Shown: positions 26,773 to 37,503, counted from the stretch's first letter. The stretch: DNA of 64,000 nt from Salinicola tamaricis (GCF_003006155.1 NZ_CP023559.1:992001-1056000), one strand, 5' to 3'. The notes: generated by a model not told the origin, from the sequence alone. Numbers and translations are program-made.

Positions 26773-29547
26773 TCAGTGCGCCTCGTCCCAGTTGGCGCCG
26801 CTATTGGCGTCGACGATCAGCGGTACCTTGAGTTCAGCGGCGCGCTGCATGCGCTGTCGCACCGCAGCGATGAAGTCGTCGCTCTGCGCCTCGGCGACCT
26901 CGAACACCAGTTCGTCGTGCACCTGCATCACCATCCAGGCATCGAACTCGGCCTGGCCCTGGGCCGGGTTGAGCCAGTGGTGTACGTCGATCATGGCAAG
27001 CTTGATGATATCCGCCGCAGTGCCCTGCATCGGCGCGTTGATCGCGGTACGTTCGGCAGCCTGGCGCCGGGCGTGGTTCTGCGCCTTGATCTCCGGCAGG
27101 TAGAGCCGGCGTCCGAACACCGTCTCCACGAAACCGTCCTCCGCCGCCTGGGCGCGAATCCTGTCCATGAAGGTGGCGACGTTGGGGTAGCGGTCGAAGT
27201 AGCGATCGATATAGGTCTGCGCCTGACCGCGCTCGATGTGCAGCTGCTTGCCCAGGCCCCAGGCGCTCATGCCGTAGATGAGGCCGAAGTTGATCGCCTT
27301 GGCACTGCGCCGCTGATCCACGGTGACCTTCTCCAGCGCAACACCGAAGACTTCGGCGGCAGTGGCGGCGTGGATGTCCTGGTCGTTGGCGAAGGCGTCG
27401 AGCAGCCCCTTGTCGTCGGAGAGGTGCGCCATGATGCGCAGCTCGATCTGCGAGTAGTCGGCGGCGACGATACGGTAGCCGTCGCGGGCGACGAACGCCT
27501 GACGGATCTTGCGCCCCTCTTCGGTGCGAATGGGGATGTTCTGCAGATTGGGGTCGGAGGAGAGCCGTCCGGTGGCGGTGACCGCCTGGTGGTAGCTGGT
27601 GTGCAGCCGCCCGGTGACGGGATTGACCAGCCGCGGCAGCTTGTCGGTGTAGGTTGACTTGAGCTTGGTCATGCCGCGGTGGGCCATGATCAGCTTGGGC
27701 AGCGGATAGTCCAGCGCCAGCTCTTCGAGCACCGCCTCGGCGGTACTCGGCGCGCCCTTGGGCGTCTTGATCACCGGGATCTTCTGCTCCTCGAACAGAA
27801 TCTCGGCAAGCTGCTTGGGCGAGCCGAGGTTGAACTCCCGGCCCGCCAGTTCGAAGGCTTCGCTCTCGAGCTCGCGAATGCGGGTTTCCAGCGCCTGACT
27901 CTGGGCGTGCAGGCGCGCCGGGTCGAGGGCCACGCCGCCGCGTTCCATGTGCGACAGCACCGGAATCAGCGGCCGCTCGATACGGTCGAGCACCTCGGCC
28001 AGACGCCCTTCCGCCTCGAGCTTGGGCCGCAGTTCGCGATGCAGCCGCAGGGTGATGTCGACGTCCTCGCAGGCGTAGGGCACGGCTTCCTCGAGCCCGA
28101 TCTGATCGAAGGTGAGCTGCTTGGCGCCCTTGCCGGCGATCTCCTCGAAGCTGATCGTCTTCTCCCCGAGGTACTTGAGCGCCAGCGAATCCATGTCGTG
28201 GCGCGTCGCCGTGGAGTTGAGCACGTAGGACTCGAGCATGGTGTCGATCAGCTCGCCGGCGACCTGGATGTCGTAGCGCGCCAGTACCGAGATGTCGTAC
28301 TTGAGGTTCTGCCCGATCTTGGCGATGTCGGGGTTTTCGAGCAGCGGCTTGAGCGCCGCCAGCACCGCGTCGCGGTCGAGCTGGTCGGGGGCATCCAGAT
28401 AGGCGTGGGCCACCGGAATGTAGGCGGCCTCATGGGGTTCGAGCGCCAGCCCGATGCCGACGATATCGGCCTCCATATAGTTGAGGCTGGTGGTCTCGAG
28501 ATCGAAGCAGAACGCCTCGCTCGCCGCCAGGCGCTCGACCCAGGCGTCGAACTCCGCCTGGGTGAGCAGGGTATGGTCTTCGCGCGAGGGGCTGGCCAGC
28601 GCCGGATCCTCGTCAACAGCGTCGCCCGCCACCGCACTGCCCGAGGCGACGTCGTCCACACCCTCGTCCTTGCCGTCGAGCAGCTCACCCAGCCAGTTCT
28701 TGAATTCGAGCCGGGTGTACAGCGCCTTCAAGGCGTCGCGGTCCGGCTCGGCCAGGTGCAGCTCGTCGAGCCCCACCGGCAGATCGCAGTCGGTCTTGAT
28801 CGTGGCCAGGCGATAGGAGAGAAAGGCCTGCTCGCGGTTGGCTTCGAGCTTCTTGGGCAGCGTCTTGGCACCGCGGAAATCCAGCGTGGTGACGCGTTCG
28901 AGGTCGGCGTAGATGGTGTCGAGGCCGCCGCCCATGCCCTGGAGCAGGCCGAGCGCGGTCTTCTCGCCGACCCCGGGTACACCCGGGATGTTGTCGACCT
29001 TGTCACCCATCAGCGCCAGATAGTCGATGATCAGCTCGGGCGGTATGCCGAACTTCGCCTCCACCCCGGCCACGTCGAGGGTTTCGTCCTTCATCGTGTT
29101 GACTAGGGTGATATGGGCATTGACCAACTGAGCCATGTCCTTGTCACCGGTGGAGATCACCGCATCGCGCCCGGATTCGGTAGCAAGCCGGGCCAGTGTG
29201 CCGATAACGTCGTCCGCCTCGACCCCCTCGATGCACAAAAGCGGCAGGCCGAGGGCTCTGACACAGTCGTGCAGCGGCTCGACCTGGGGCCGTAGATCGT
29301 CCGGCATCGGCGGCCGGTGGGCCTTGTACTCGGCGTAGATCTCGTCGCGAAAGGTCTTGCCCTTGGCGTCGAACACCACCGCCATGGGGCTCTGCGGATA
29401 CTGTTTGATCAGGCTCTTGAGCATCGCCAGTACTCCCCGCACCGCGCCGGTCGGCTGACCGTCGGCGGTCGACAGCGGCGGCAGGGCGTGAAAGGCGCGA
29501 TAGAGATAGGAGGATCCGTCGACGAGGACGATGGGAGCATCTGCCAT
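26773..29547 (-). CDS. polA: DNA polymerase I
   Basis: 924 residues from the Met at 29547 ([20 protein letters not shown]); longer in-frame starts run into the upstream duplicated sequence and are not credible. Domains: 5'-3' nuclease (about 1-300, with [12 protein letters not shown]), 3'-5' exonuclease (about 325-510) with [10 protein letters not shown] retaining the metal-binding Asp/Glu so proofreading is probably active, polymerase (about 540-924) with motif [16 protein letters not shown], motif [16 protein letters not shown] and motif [11 protein letters not shown]. Only the first few codons are duplicated at 37264, marking the left edge of the inserted block. Confidence 0.96.
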   Translation of the reverse strand: MADAPIVLVDGSSYLYRAFHALPPLSTADGQPTGAVRGVLAMLKSLIKQYPQSPMAVVFDAKGKTFRDEIYAEYKAHRPPMPDDLRPQVEPLHDCVRALGLPLLCIEGVEADDVIGTLARLATESGRDAVISTGDKDMAQLVNAHITLVNTMKDETLDVAGVEAKFGIPPELIIDYLALMGDKVDNIPGVPGVGEKTALGLLQGMGGGLDTIYADLERVTTLDFRGAKTLPKKLEANREQAFLSYRLATIKTDCDLPVGLDELHLAEPDRDALKALYTRLEFKNWLGELLDGKDEGVDDVASGSAVAGDAVDEDPALASPSREDHTLLTQAEFDAWVERLAASEAFCFDLETTSLNYMEADIVGIGLALEPHEAAYIPVAHAYLDAPDQLDRDAVLAALKPLLENPDIAKIGQNLKYDISVLARYDIQVAGELIDTMLESYVLNSTATRHDMDSLALKYLGEKTISFEEIAGKGAKQLTFDQIGLEEAVPYACEDVDITLRLHRELRPKLEAEGRLAEVLDRIERPLIPVLSHMERGGVALDPARLHAQSQALETRIRELESEAFELAGREFNLGSPKQLAEILFEEQKIPVIKTPKGAPSTAEAVLEELALDYPLPKLIMAHRGMTKLKSTYTDKLPRLVNPVTGRLHTSYHQAVTATGRLSSDPNLQNIPIRTEEGRKIRQAFVARDGYRIVAADYSQIELRIMAHLSDDKGLLDAFANDQDIHAATAAEVFGVALEKVTVDQRRSAKAINFGLIYGMSAWGLGKQLHIERGQAQTYIDRYFDRYPNVATFMDRIRAQAAEDGFVETVFGRRLYLPEIKAQNHARRQAAERTAINAPMQGTAADIIKLAMIDVHHWLNPAQGQAEFDAWMVMQVHDELVFEVAEAQSDDFIAAVRQRMQRAAELKVPLIVDANSGANWDEAH

Positions 29548-29756
29548 GAGCTGGGGCATCCGTGACTGGCTTTCGATCGCTTCATGATACGCAAGGCGCC
29601 GCTCGGCGTCAGGGCGCGCCGCCGGCAATCGGGAATCCCCACCCGTGCCGGTGGTCGAAGCAGATGCGAAGAGCCGCGATCCAGCGCTAGACTGGGCCGC
29701 GCAGGCACTCGCTGCCTCTAGTAAGACTTTCGCCACCCGGGGCAGCCGCACTATCG
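29529..29756. repeat. 228-bp direct repeat, left copy (polA start and upstream region)
   Basis: Same 228 bp as 37264-37491 with 6 mismatches (about 97% identity) and no gaps. This copy contains the first codons of polA and its upstream DNA. The repeats flank the 7.5-kb block with the tricarboxylate-transport genes, and the right copy leads straight into DUF2782, the usual neighbour of polA. Confidence 0.9.
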
Positions 29757-30110
29757 CTGGCCATGGCGCCAGGACTCAAGCCCAGCCCCGCGCCCGTCAC
29801 ACAGATGACGGTCAGTCAGCATCCAGGCGTTCTCATGGCATTCTCGCTTCGAGCTGGAATCGCGACGAACACCCGATTGTAGAGAGAGCCTCGCCAGGCG
29901 GTTGATCAACACCGCTATCAACAGCATCAGTAGGCAGCCGGTCGCGATCGGGAGCAGGCTTGCGACCGACCCGTCTTATGGCGTTCGGCGTGGCCCGATC
30001 ATCGCTATGAGAGCGGTGGTGCCATCCGGCGGATGTAGGGCGCGAACGCGAAGCACGGCTTGACGCCCCCACACGGGATGAACATCAAGCCGCTTACTTC
30101 AGCGTGTCGC
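29757..30110. other. Gene-free stretch at left end of inserted block
   Basis: 354 bp between the left repeat and the 3' end of the MmgE/PrpD gene. No convincing coding frame, tRNA or insertion-sequence end was seen. Confidence 0.4.
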
Positions 30111-31545
30111 TCAGACGCGAATCAGCTCGGCAATGGCGCTGGCATCCGGCAAGTCGGTGACCGACCAGGCGGTACGGATCAAATTATCCTGCGCTTCCGG
30201 GGAGAGTACGCCATTGCAGCAGGAGCGGACTTTGCCCTCCAGTTCCGCATCGGTCAGGGGATTTTCTGGCCCACCCCGATAGCGCTCATCGGCCCAGCCC
30301 GAGATCTCGTGGCCGTTCTTCAGTTGGATCGTGATGCGCGAGCGCATCTTGTCGAAGCCCTGGCCCTCGATTTCTGCGTCAAACTCGGTACGAATGCGCC
30401 GTTGCATATCCTGCATGGCCTGGGAAGCCACGAACGCATCCGAGAACTCACGCTTACCGGCCTGACGGTCCAAGGCGATCATGGCCAGAGCGGCCGGCAA
30501 CGAGAACTTGGCCTGCAAGTGGTTGGCCGCGACCGGATAACGGATCGGGTTGAGAATGTTGCTTCCCGCATGGACGGTGACCTGTTCGATATTGTCCGGG
30601 GCGACATCGCCTTCGGTGACAAGCCGCAACATCAGGTCGATGGTCGGGTGAGTCAGCACACCGCAAGCAAGGATAAGGCTTGATCGAGACGCCCGGTTCG
30701 ATGATGGTCCAGCCCCTGCCGAAACCCTGTTGCAGTTTTTCGGCGCTCACACCCCCACCCTGTACGGCCATGAATCCCCAAGGGCCATCGAGCGCATCAG
30801 GATCGGCCGTGAAGCCCCGCTCCGCCAACAGCGCCGCGGTCACTCCGTTTTCCGACGCGCGCCCGACGTGCAGCGGTTTGGTCATGGTGCCGAAGTTGCA
30901 ACGGATACCGGCGGCCAGGCTGGCGGCGATGCCGAAGCCATGGCGTAGCTTGTCGCCGCTCAGTCCTATCAACTTGGCAGCACTGGCGAAAGCGCCGAAG
31001 GTTCCAACGGTACCGCTGGAGTGCATGCCCCGCATATAGTGCTGCGGCAACATCCATTCGGAAATCTTGCACTCGACCTCGAAACCGGTGAGGAACGCTT
31101 CCATGAAGCGAGTTCCTGTCACGCCACCCAGCTTCTGGCTCATTACCAGGGTCGCGGTCAGCGATGGAATGGTCGGGTGAGTGAGCAGACCGTAAATATG
31201 GTCCGGATCCTTGCTAACCTGGCTGTCGTCCCAGTCATGGGCATGTCCGGCCGTACCGATCACGCGCGCTGCCATTGCCGCTGGCACCTTGACCTCGCCC
31301 TTGCTGAGCAGGTAGGCATCGGCACGCCCCAGGGTATCTTCCGCTTCGTCAGCGAGCAGGCGCACCGTCTGCTCTTCGGAACCCGCCACGAAGAGCCCCA
31401 GCCCGTCGAGCAGACAACGCGTCCCGATGCGCACCGCCTCCTCGGGTATATCACTGAATCGGACACCTTCGATGAAGGCCACGGCTTCTGCCGTGATGTG
31501 CGTTTGTTCAGGCATTTTAGCGAATACGTTATTGGCAACTGACAT
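30111..31545 (-). CDS. MmgE/PrpD-family protein, one frameshift
   Basis: Family of 2-methylcitrate dehydratase (PrpD), iminosuccinate epimerase and cis-aconitate decarboxylase. First segment from MSVANNVFAKMPEQTHITAE contains GHAHDWDDSQVSKDP and RGMHSSGTVGTFGAFASAAK; the frame breaks near 30665 and continues LTHPTIDLMLRLVTEGDVAP and YPVAANHLQAKFSLPAALAM, ending LIRV. About 478 residues. Next to a TctABC transporter, SDR and GntR regulator, so the substrate is probably a di/tricarboxylate brought in by Tct; dehydration or epimerisation is likely, but the reaction cannot be fixed. Both halves are well conserved. Confidence 0.85.
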
Positions 31546-31623
31546 GGATGACTCCTTTCTTCGAATGATGAAGACGCGAAGGCCCCCGTAGGGAGGGACC
31601 GAGCGAATCGGTGCATGAGAGGG

Positions 31624-32374
31624 CTAGCCGAAGTAACGGCCGCCGTTGAGATGGAAGGTCTGCCCGGTGATGTAGCGCGCCTGCGGCCCGGCCAGAAAGC
31701 CGACGGTCGAGGCAACTTCGTCAGGTCGCCCCAGGCGAGCGGCGGATACGCTCGCCCCCTGGAGGTGCGGTGGCGGCGAGCCGGCTGCTCGCTGCGTCTC
31801 GATCTGGCCCGGCACGACACAGTTCGCGGTGATACCGCGTCCCGCCAGTTCCACCGCCAGCGCCCGCGTCAGCCCGATGACGCCCATCTTCGAGGCGATG
31901 ACGTTAGCCCGCTCCGCCGCGCCGACATGCGCACTAGTCCACCAAAGGTGATGATCGAAGCCTCGCGGGATTCGCCCAGCAGCGATAAAACCGCATGAAC
32001 GGTATAGAAGGCGCCGTCAAGATTGACGCCCATCACCTCGCGCCAGTCTTGCGGCGTAATTCGTTCGAGAGGCTTGTGCGGGCGAACCGCCGCGCAGCAG
32101 ACCAAGCAATCCAGCCTGCCGAAGCGATGATCGAGCTGCGCCACGGCGGCCCTGATCGAGCCGAGATTTGCCACATCGGCAGCGACACCAACGCTTGCTG
32201 GCCCGCCGCCTCGATGGCGGCCAAGGTCGACTGCATGGACTCGCCATCTGCCCTGGCTACGATCGCGACATCGGCACCCTGGCGGGCCAGTTCGATCGCC
32301 ACCGCTCGGCCGATGTTACGGCTACCTCCCGTCACCAAGGCGACCTTGCCCGCCAATGCTCTGTCCGCAGACAT
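31624..32374 (-). CDS. Short-chain dehydrogenase/reductase, two frameshifts
   Basis: Starts MSADRALAGKVALVTGGSRN (cofactor loop), with the ATG overlapping the tctA stop. Frame breaks near 32190 and 31930; the middle frame has DCLVCCAAVRPHKPLERITP and VNLDGAFYTVHAVLSLLGES, the last SKMGVIGLTRALAVELAGRG and ANCVVPGQIETQRAA, ending TGQTFHLNGGRYFG. About 250 residues when joined. The catalytic Tyr-x-x-x-Lys falls at the second break: Lys of ASKMG is visible, the Tyr position is not clean. FabG-like fold; substrate unknown. Part of the tctCBA/SDR/prpD-like operon. Confidence 0.78.
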
Positions 32375-33881
32375 CACTTGGCCCCCTTGCTGGCAGCAGA
32401 ACGAGGGCGACGAAAGCGTCGCAGCCAACCGAAAACAGGCTGATAGAAGAGGCTGAAGGCGGCCAGCAGGAAGAAACCGATAGCGATCGGACGATCCAGG
32501 AAACGCCAGGCATCGTGATCGAAGATGATCATGGACTGAGCCAGCGAGTTCTCGACCAGCGAACCGAGCACGACCCCCATGATGATTGGCGCGGCACCGA
32601 AGCCGTAGCGCTTGAGCCAGAAGCCAGCGAAGCCTGCGATCAGCATGATCATGACGTCGACCATGCTTTGGTTGACGCCATACGCTCCAACCACGCACAG
32701 CGCGAACACCGTCGGCCACAGAAAAGTCCGTGGGATCAGGGAAATACGCGAGAACAGCCTGGCGCCCACCAATCCGAATACCAGAAACACGACGTTGGCC
32801 AAGAACATGGCGGCAAAGATCGAGTACAGCAGATCCGGCTGATTCTCGAACAGATAGGCCCCCGGGCGGATGCCATGAATCTGAAGCCCGCCGAGGATAA
32901 CGGCCGCCGTGGCCGAGCCGGGAATGCCAAGCGCCAGTGTCGGTACCATCGAACCACCCGTGGCAGCGTTGTTGGCAGCTTCCGGGCCCGCGATCCCTTC
33001 TATCTCTCCAGTGCCGAACTTGTCGCCGTTCTTGGACCACCGGCGCGCCTCGTTATAGCCGATCATCGCGGCCATGGTGCTGCCTTCGGCGGGCAGGATA
33101 CCGATGAAGGTACCGATACCCGATGAGCGAAGAATCGTCGGCCAGACCCGCTTGAAATCGGTAGCGGATGGCAACTTGATGGCATTGAGCGAGATACGCT
33201 CCAGTACCTTGTCGCGGACATTGGCCTGGGATAGCAGTTCGGCAATCGCGAATAGGCCGATCAGGATCGGAATGAAGCTGATGCCTTCGTAGAGTTCGGG
33301 GACGCCGAAGGTGAAGCGCTCCACCCCGGTGGTCAGATCGACCCCCACGGTCGCGATCAGCAGCCCGAACGCCCCACCGATCAGGTTCTTGACCGGAGAC
33401 TTGCCGCTGATGGATGCCAACATCGAGAGGCCGAACACCGCTAGCGCGAAATATTCCGGCGGCCCGAAAGAGTGGGAAATCCGGGCCAGCGCCGGCGCCG
33501 CCAGCACCATTACGATCAGCGACAACATGCCACCGATGACGCTGGCGACGGCGGCCATGCCGAGCGCACGGCCCGCCTCTCCTCGCTGGGCCATGGGATA
33601 GCCGTCGAATGCCGTCGCCGCCGCCGGTGGCGCGCCCGGCGCGTTGATGAGAATGGCCGTGATCGAGCCGCCGAAAGTCCCTGCGCAATACAACGCAGCG
33701 AGCATCGAGATGGCGGGAACCGGATCGAGATAGATCGTGAATGGCGCAGCAGCGCCACCGCCATGGAGGAGCTGAGGCCCGGCAAAGCACCCACCAGTAC
33801 CCCGACGATAGTCCCCAACAGAATGACCGCCAGCGACATCGGATCGATAAGAATGCTAAATCCCGTCAGTATGTGTTCCAT
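32374..33881 (-). CDS. tctA: Tripartite tricarboxylate transporter permease TctA, one frameshift
   Basis: Large 11-12 TM permease of the TTT family. MEHILTGFSILIDPMSLAVI then GVLVGALPGLSSSMAVALL; the frame changes near 33735 to SMLAALYCAGTFGGSITAIL and INAPGAPPAAATAFDGYPMA, the TctA signature that contacts substrate. The rest is one continuous frame with LPAEGSTMAAMIGYNEARRW and LALGIPGSATAAVILGGLQI. About 502 residues, standard. Overlaps the SDR start by one base. Works with TctB and periplasmic TctC. Confidence 0.9.
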
Positions 33882-33892
33882 AAACGTTCCCG

Positions 33893-34349
33893 TTACTCAG
33901 GACAGCCAGGGTGAGAGGATCCCTGCGGCAGCCGAAGCTGCAGCGCATAAGTGAAAAGCAGATAGATCATTACCGGTGTGCAGACGGCGTAGAATCATGA
34001 TCCGTCCCAGATGGCGCTCACCCCATAGCAGTGGGATCAGCAGGCAGGTCAACGCCATGGTCAATGTCAGACCGAGAATCTCGAACAGCAGAAATGCAGC
34101 CAGCAGCAGCCCGGCCGTTACCCACATGCGCCAGGAAATGACCGGCTTGTCCTCCTCGACGTGGCCATATCCCTGATAGAGCATCACCAGGGTCAGCACC
34201 GCCATCACCCCCAGAATCAGACGTGGCATGGCGGTGGCCTGCATGCCCTGGGCAAACAGGGCCGGCACCGTCGAGAAGGTCGTGGTTATCCAGTAAAGCG
34301 CGACGACAATCACCAGGAGTACGACTCCCGGCAGGAGATTCTCCAGCGG
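33893..34349 (-). CDS. tctB: Tripartite tricarboxylate transporter small permease TctB, frameshifted, start uncertain
   Basis: Four-TM small subunit: LPGVVLLVIVVALYWITTTF, MPRLILGVMAVLTLVMLYQG, RMWVTAGLLLAAFLLFEILG and ALTCLLIPLLWGERHLGRIM. A break near 33990 hides the last helix, which reads in the next frame as VCTPVMIYLLFTYALQLRL followed by a stop at 33893. There is no ATG before the first helix (an in-frame TAG precedes LENLLPG), so either a CTG/GTG start or another indel is present; the 5' limit is approximate. Located between tctA and tctC as expected. Confidence 0.75.
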
Positions 34350-34403
34350 CTAACTGGTGGAAAACTCCGAGTTGGAACAGAGGGATTGGCCGAGGCCGGT
34401 GGA

Positions 34404-35371
34404 TCACTGAGTCAGGCCCAGGTCCTGCATCGTCTCCTGGCCAGCCTTGTACATCCGGCGGATCTGGCTGTGTCCCGTCAGCGGCGTCCCTCGATACTGG
34501 TTTCGTCGAGTCCGATGCCTTTCAGGTAGTTCTGGTAGCGGTCGCTCTCCATTCCCTTGAGCATCGCCTTTTCCAGAATTTCCTGGCGAGCCTTGGGCGT
34601 ACTCTTCAGCACCACGTAGCCACGGACGGTGGAGAACGAGATATCCAGACCTTTTTCGCTAAGCGTTGGTACGTCCGGTAGCGCCTTCATACGATCGTCG
34701 GCCATGACGGCAAGAGGACGGAAATCGCCGGCGGCGATCTGATCCCGAGTTTCGGAAATATTGAGCCCCGCTGCGTCGATGTCGCCCCGGGATAGAGCGG
34801 CGGCGAATTCGGCGCCACTATCGAAGGGCACGAAAGAGACCTTCATCCCTGCCGCCTTGGCGAAGCTCATGGCGGCAATGTGATCGACTCCTCCGATCTG
34901 GGTACCACCCCACTTGATCACGCCGGCCCTCCCCGCCTCGATGAGATCGTGAATGGACTTGTACCGGCTGTCTCCGCGAACCATGACGATGATCGGATCA
35001 TCGGTAGCGCGCGCCAGGCCCTGGATATCGTCGATATCGAGTTGCGAATTCCCGCGCAGCATGGTGAAGAGGTGCGTGGGCGTGATCGCCATGACCGTAT
35101 AGCCATCGGCGGGCTTGCTCTTGACGTAACTCATGGCAACCGAGCCGCCACCGCCTTTCTTGTTCTGGACGTAGACGTTGGTACCCAGTTGCGCTTGGGT
35201 CGCCAATGCCACGATTCTCGCCGTGGTGTCGGTTCCGCCCCCCGGAGAGGTGTGAACGACGATCTCGATCGGCTCGGAAGGGAAGTCGTCGGCTCCCGAC
35301 GTAGCGCTAAACGCGAGAGCGGCTGTGGCCAGACTTGTCATTAACAAGCCTGACTTCATCCAGTGGCGCAT
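34404..35371 (-). CDS. tctC: Tripartite tricarboxylate transporter substrate-binding protein TctC, frameshift near 3' end
   Basis: Periplasmic Bug-family receptor. MRHWMKSGLLMTSLATAALA is the signal peptide, cleaved near TSGADDFPSEPIEI. Family motifs: IEIVVHTSPGGGTDTTARIV, NKKGGGGSVAMSYVKSKPAD, KWGGTQIGGVDHIA and GLDISFSTVRGYVVLKST. The frame breaks near 34490; the next frame gives HSQIRRMYKAGQETMQDLG and LTQ before the stop at 34404. About 322 residues, normal. First gene of the operon; a perfect 20-bp palindrome lies 48 bp upstream. Confidence 0.9.
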
Positions 35372-35419
35372 CGTTATTCTCCCGTTATGTACTTGTTAGG
35401 CATCGCTCATCGAACTACT

Positions 35420-35439
35420 GTAAACTGTTAACAGTTTAC
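35420..35439. promoter_or_regulatory. Probable GntR-family operator upstream of tctC
   Basis: Perfect 20-bp palindrome GTAAACTGTTAACAGTTTAC, 48 bp upstream of the tctC start. The half-site GTAAACTG also occurs at about 36472-36479, near the GntR start, with a degenerate second arm, suggesting the neighbouring GntR protein as ligand. Confidence 0.6.
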
Positions 35440-35475
35440 GATAGACAGACTATTCGACCGTTCGGCCCTTCTGTA

Positions 35476-35491
35476 CTAGACAATGGTCTAG
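35476..35491. promoter_or_regulatory. Second inverted repeat upstream of tctC
   Basis: CTAGAC-AATG-GTCTAG (6-4-6), 36 bp further upstream than the 20-bp palindrome. Could be an operator for another regulator; no assignment possible. Confidence 0.35.
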
Positions 35492-35499
35492 CCAGGGGG

Positions 35500-35760
35500 A
35501 TTAGGGTCGTAGTCGAGAGGAGGGAGTCGGGCTGGGAGCATTCGCCGTGTCAGCGACAGCGCCAAGCACGCCGAAACTCGAGACATGAGGCAGTCGCGCA
35601 GATATGGACCTGTGGCAACGCGGAGGCGACATCGACGATCGCCACCAGGGAACGTTCGGATTGAATGGCGGTAAGCTAGCCAAGCGGCCTGCAGGAAAAG
35701 CGGTTAGCGCGAAAAGCCAATTGAAGACGCGGCGGCGACAGGAACCAAGGGGATAGCAGC
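35500..35760. other. Gene-free remainder of tctC-gntR intergenic region
   Basis: With the operator region this makes 389 bp between tctC and the gntR stop. No convincing coding frame. Confidence 0.4.
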
Positions 35761-36423
35761 TTATGACTCCTCGAGGGTGCCAACCATTCGCTGCCAGCCG
35801 CAAATGACATGCTGGCGCAAGGCTTCGGCCGCCTCGGAGGCATTGCGTCGGCGTAAAGCTTCGACGATTTTCACATGTTCCTCGTTCGAGGCCCTGAGGT
35901 TGCCATGCTGCAAGAGCCCGCGACGCCGGAAGAGATGCAACTGCTTGACGATATCACCGTAATAACGTTCCAGCGCCGGATTATCGGCGTTGGCCACCAT
36001 CGTGTTATGGAATTCCAGATTGAGGTTGTAGTACGTGCTCAGGTCGTCTTCCTCGACGGCCCTCGCCATACGTTCGACCAGGCGCTGCAACTCGTCGAGC
36101 ATCTCATCGCTCGCCCGTTCGACAAGCAGCTCACCTACTAATGCCGTCAATGCCCGCCTCACCTCGTAGAGAGCACGAGCCTCTTCAAGACTCATCTCAC
36201 GAACATAGGCCCCTTGATTGGCCACGTTACGAATCAAACCGGCGCTTTCGAGCCCACGACAGGCCTCTCGAATCGGGCCCCGACTAATATTGAAGCGTGC
36301 CGCGAGTGCACTCTCGTTGATGCGGTCACCCGAAGATAGCTCGCCGGAGATGATCATGTTCTCGATCGCCTCACGGACGATCGATGTCAGCGTGCTCGAT
36401 CGGCGCTGACCAATCTGATCCAT
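35761..36423 (-). CDS. GntR-family (FadR/FCD subgroup) transcriptional regulator
   Basis: 220 residues from the Met at 36423 (MDQIGQRRSSTLTSIVREAI); an earlier in-frame Met at 36498 overlaps the operator-like half-site and is less likely. N-terminal winged helix: GDRINESALAARFNISRGPI followed by REACRGLESAGLIRNVANQG, classic GntR. C-terminal FCD all-helical ligand domain with conserved metal/ligand His and Asn in YNLNLEFHNTMVANADNPAL and the later NEEHVKIVEAL and LRQHV. Probably represses the Tct operon and responds to its tricarboxylate or a derived CoA ester (inference). Confidence 0.9.
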   Translation of the reverse strand: MDQIGQRRSSTLTSIVREAIENMIISGELSSGDRINESALAARFNISRGPIREACRGLESAGLIRNVANQGAYVREMSLEEARALYEVRRALTALVGELLVERASDEMLDELQRLVERMARAVEEDDLSTYYNLNLEFHNTMVANADNPALERYYGDIVKQLHLFRRRGLLQHGNLRASNEEHVKIVEALRRRNASEAAEALRQHVICGWQRMVGTLEES

Positions 36424-37081
36424 GGTGGTATCCAAGGCTATTCCCTCATCTGTGGCGTGGCACGCCGAAGTGTAAACTGTCGACGATATCCAGTCCATCG
36501 ACGTCGAATCTCATTGACAGTGCCAGCATTCGAGCTCTCTGGCTCTTCCCTCGGCACCATTGGAGCCACCCCGCCGTGGATATCCGCCGTTCCGCAAGAT
36601 CGATCAACGTCGCCCATACACTGCTCGGATGGAAAACATCCCGTCCAGTTGCAACTGGGTTCATGATCATAGTTCGCAGAGAGCAGCGTCTTCAGGCCAG
36701 TAAGCAAGTCATCACCAGAATGACGCTTATCGGGCCGCTTTTTTTGGGTCCAACCTTATCGCATGGCACGGGCTTGACCGAGGTCGCGTTCGCTTACCTA
36801 GTGCCTACGTGCCCCCCGAGGGATGGCCTCCGCCTGGATGGCGATTGCGACCGGTTGTTTCAGCGAGCACGCGTGCAACTACACACGATGCGTCACTTCG
36901 CCCACCCACTGCTGCACCGTCGATCGCCCTGAATTGCATGGCGGTCCCGTATCCACTTATACATGAAGAATTTTAAACTGGATCAAAAAGACATGTATCG
37001 TTACTTTGTTGACGCCAACGAAAAAAGCCACCCTAAGGTGATTTTTTAGCGATACCTAAACCAATGAAACCAATAGTTTTT
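36424..37081. other. Gene-poor, partly AT-rich region at right end of inserted block
   Basis: No credible gene. 36950-37080 is conspicuously AT-rich and includes an A6...CACC-CTAA-GGTG...T6 hairpin (about 37018-37050) that could act as a bidirectional terminator beside the tRNA fragment. A short minus-strand frame at 36446-36670 (MIMNPVATGRDVFHPSS) is not recognisable. Confidence 0.4.
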
Positions 37082-37129
37082 TGGTGCCGGCAAGTGGACT
37101 CGAACCACCGACCTACGCATTACGAATGC
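37082..37129 (-). pseudogene. 3' half of tRNA-Thr(CGU), tRNA fragment / likely att scar
   Basis: The minus strand reads GCATTCGTAATGCGTAGG (anticodon loop TT-CGT-AA), a T arm GGTGG-TTCGAGT-CCACT and acceptor end TGCCGGCACCA. This matches the 3' half of bacterial tRNA-Thr(CGU). Upstream (from 37130 rightwards on the plus strand) there is no D arm or 5' acceptor strand GCCGGCA, so it is not a complete tRNA. Such 48-nt 3' fragments are typical att remnants left by tRNA-targeting integrases. Confidence 0.7.
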
Positions 37130-37263
37130 AAGCGAAGCTCCCCATACCATGCAACCTACAGCCATAAAGCCCAGCAACGGCGGGCTTATAGCGCCAACCC
37201 GACAAGTCGATGATGGTCACTTTTTGGCGCACCGACTGTACCAATAATGCACCACGTAGAGAG

Positions 37264-37491
37264 CGATGGGAGCATCTGCCATGAGCTGGGGCATCCGTGA
37301 CTGGCTTTCGATGGCCTCATGATACGCAAGGCGCCGCTCGGCGTCAGGGCGCGCCGCCGGCAATCGGGAATCCCCACCCGTGCCGGTGGTCGAAGCAGAT
37401 GCGAAGAGCCGCGATCCAGCGCTAGACTGGGCCGCGCAGGCACCTGCTGCCTCTAGTGAGACTTTCGCCACCCGGGGCAGCCGCGCTATCG
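37264..37491. repeat. 228-bp direct repeat, right copy (truncated polA start and upstream region)
   Basis: Second copy of 29529-29756, 6 mismatches. On the minus strand it still reads MADAPI of polA, then diverges into non-polA sequence. Its other end leads 12 bp later into the DUF2782 gene, the normal upstream neighbour of polA, so this copy marks the original junction. Confidence 0.9.
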
Positions 37492-37503
37492 GAGGTTATT
37501 GCC

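Noticed and set aside
29547..29751. N-terminally extended PolA
   Set aside because: The extension is low-complexity and lies in the duplicated upstream region; the family start [17 protein letters not shown] is at 29547.
34478..35371. Truncated TctC as a real pseudogene
   Set aside because: The expected C-terminal residues appear in the next frame with a stop at 34404, matching the window-wide indel pattern.
37082..37200. Functional tRNA-Thr gene
   Set aside because: Only the 3' half from the anticodon loop to CCA is present; the 5' acceptor strand and D arm cannot be found.
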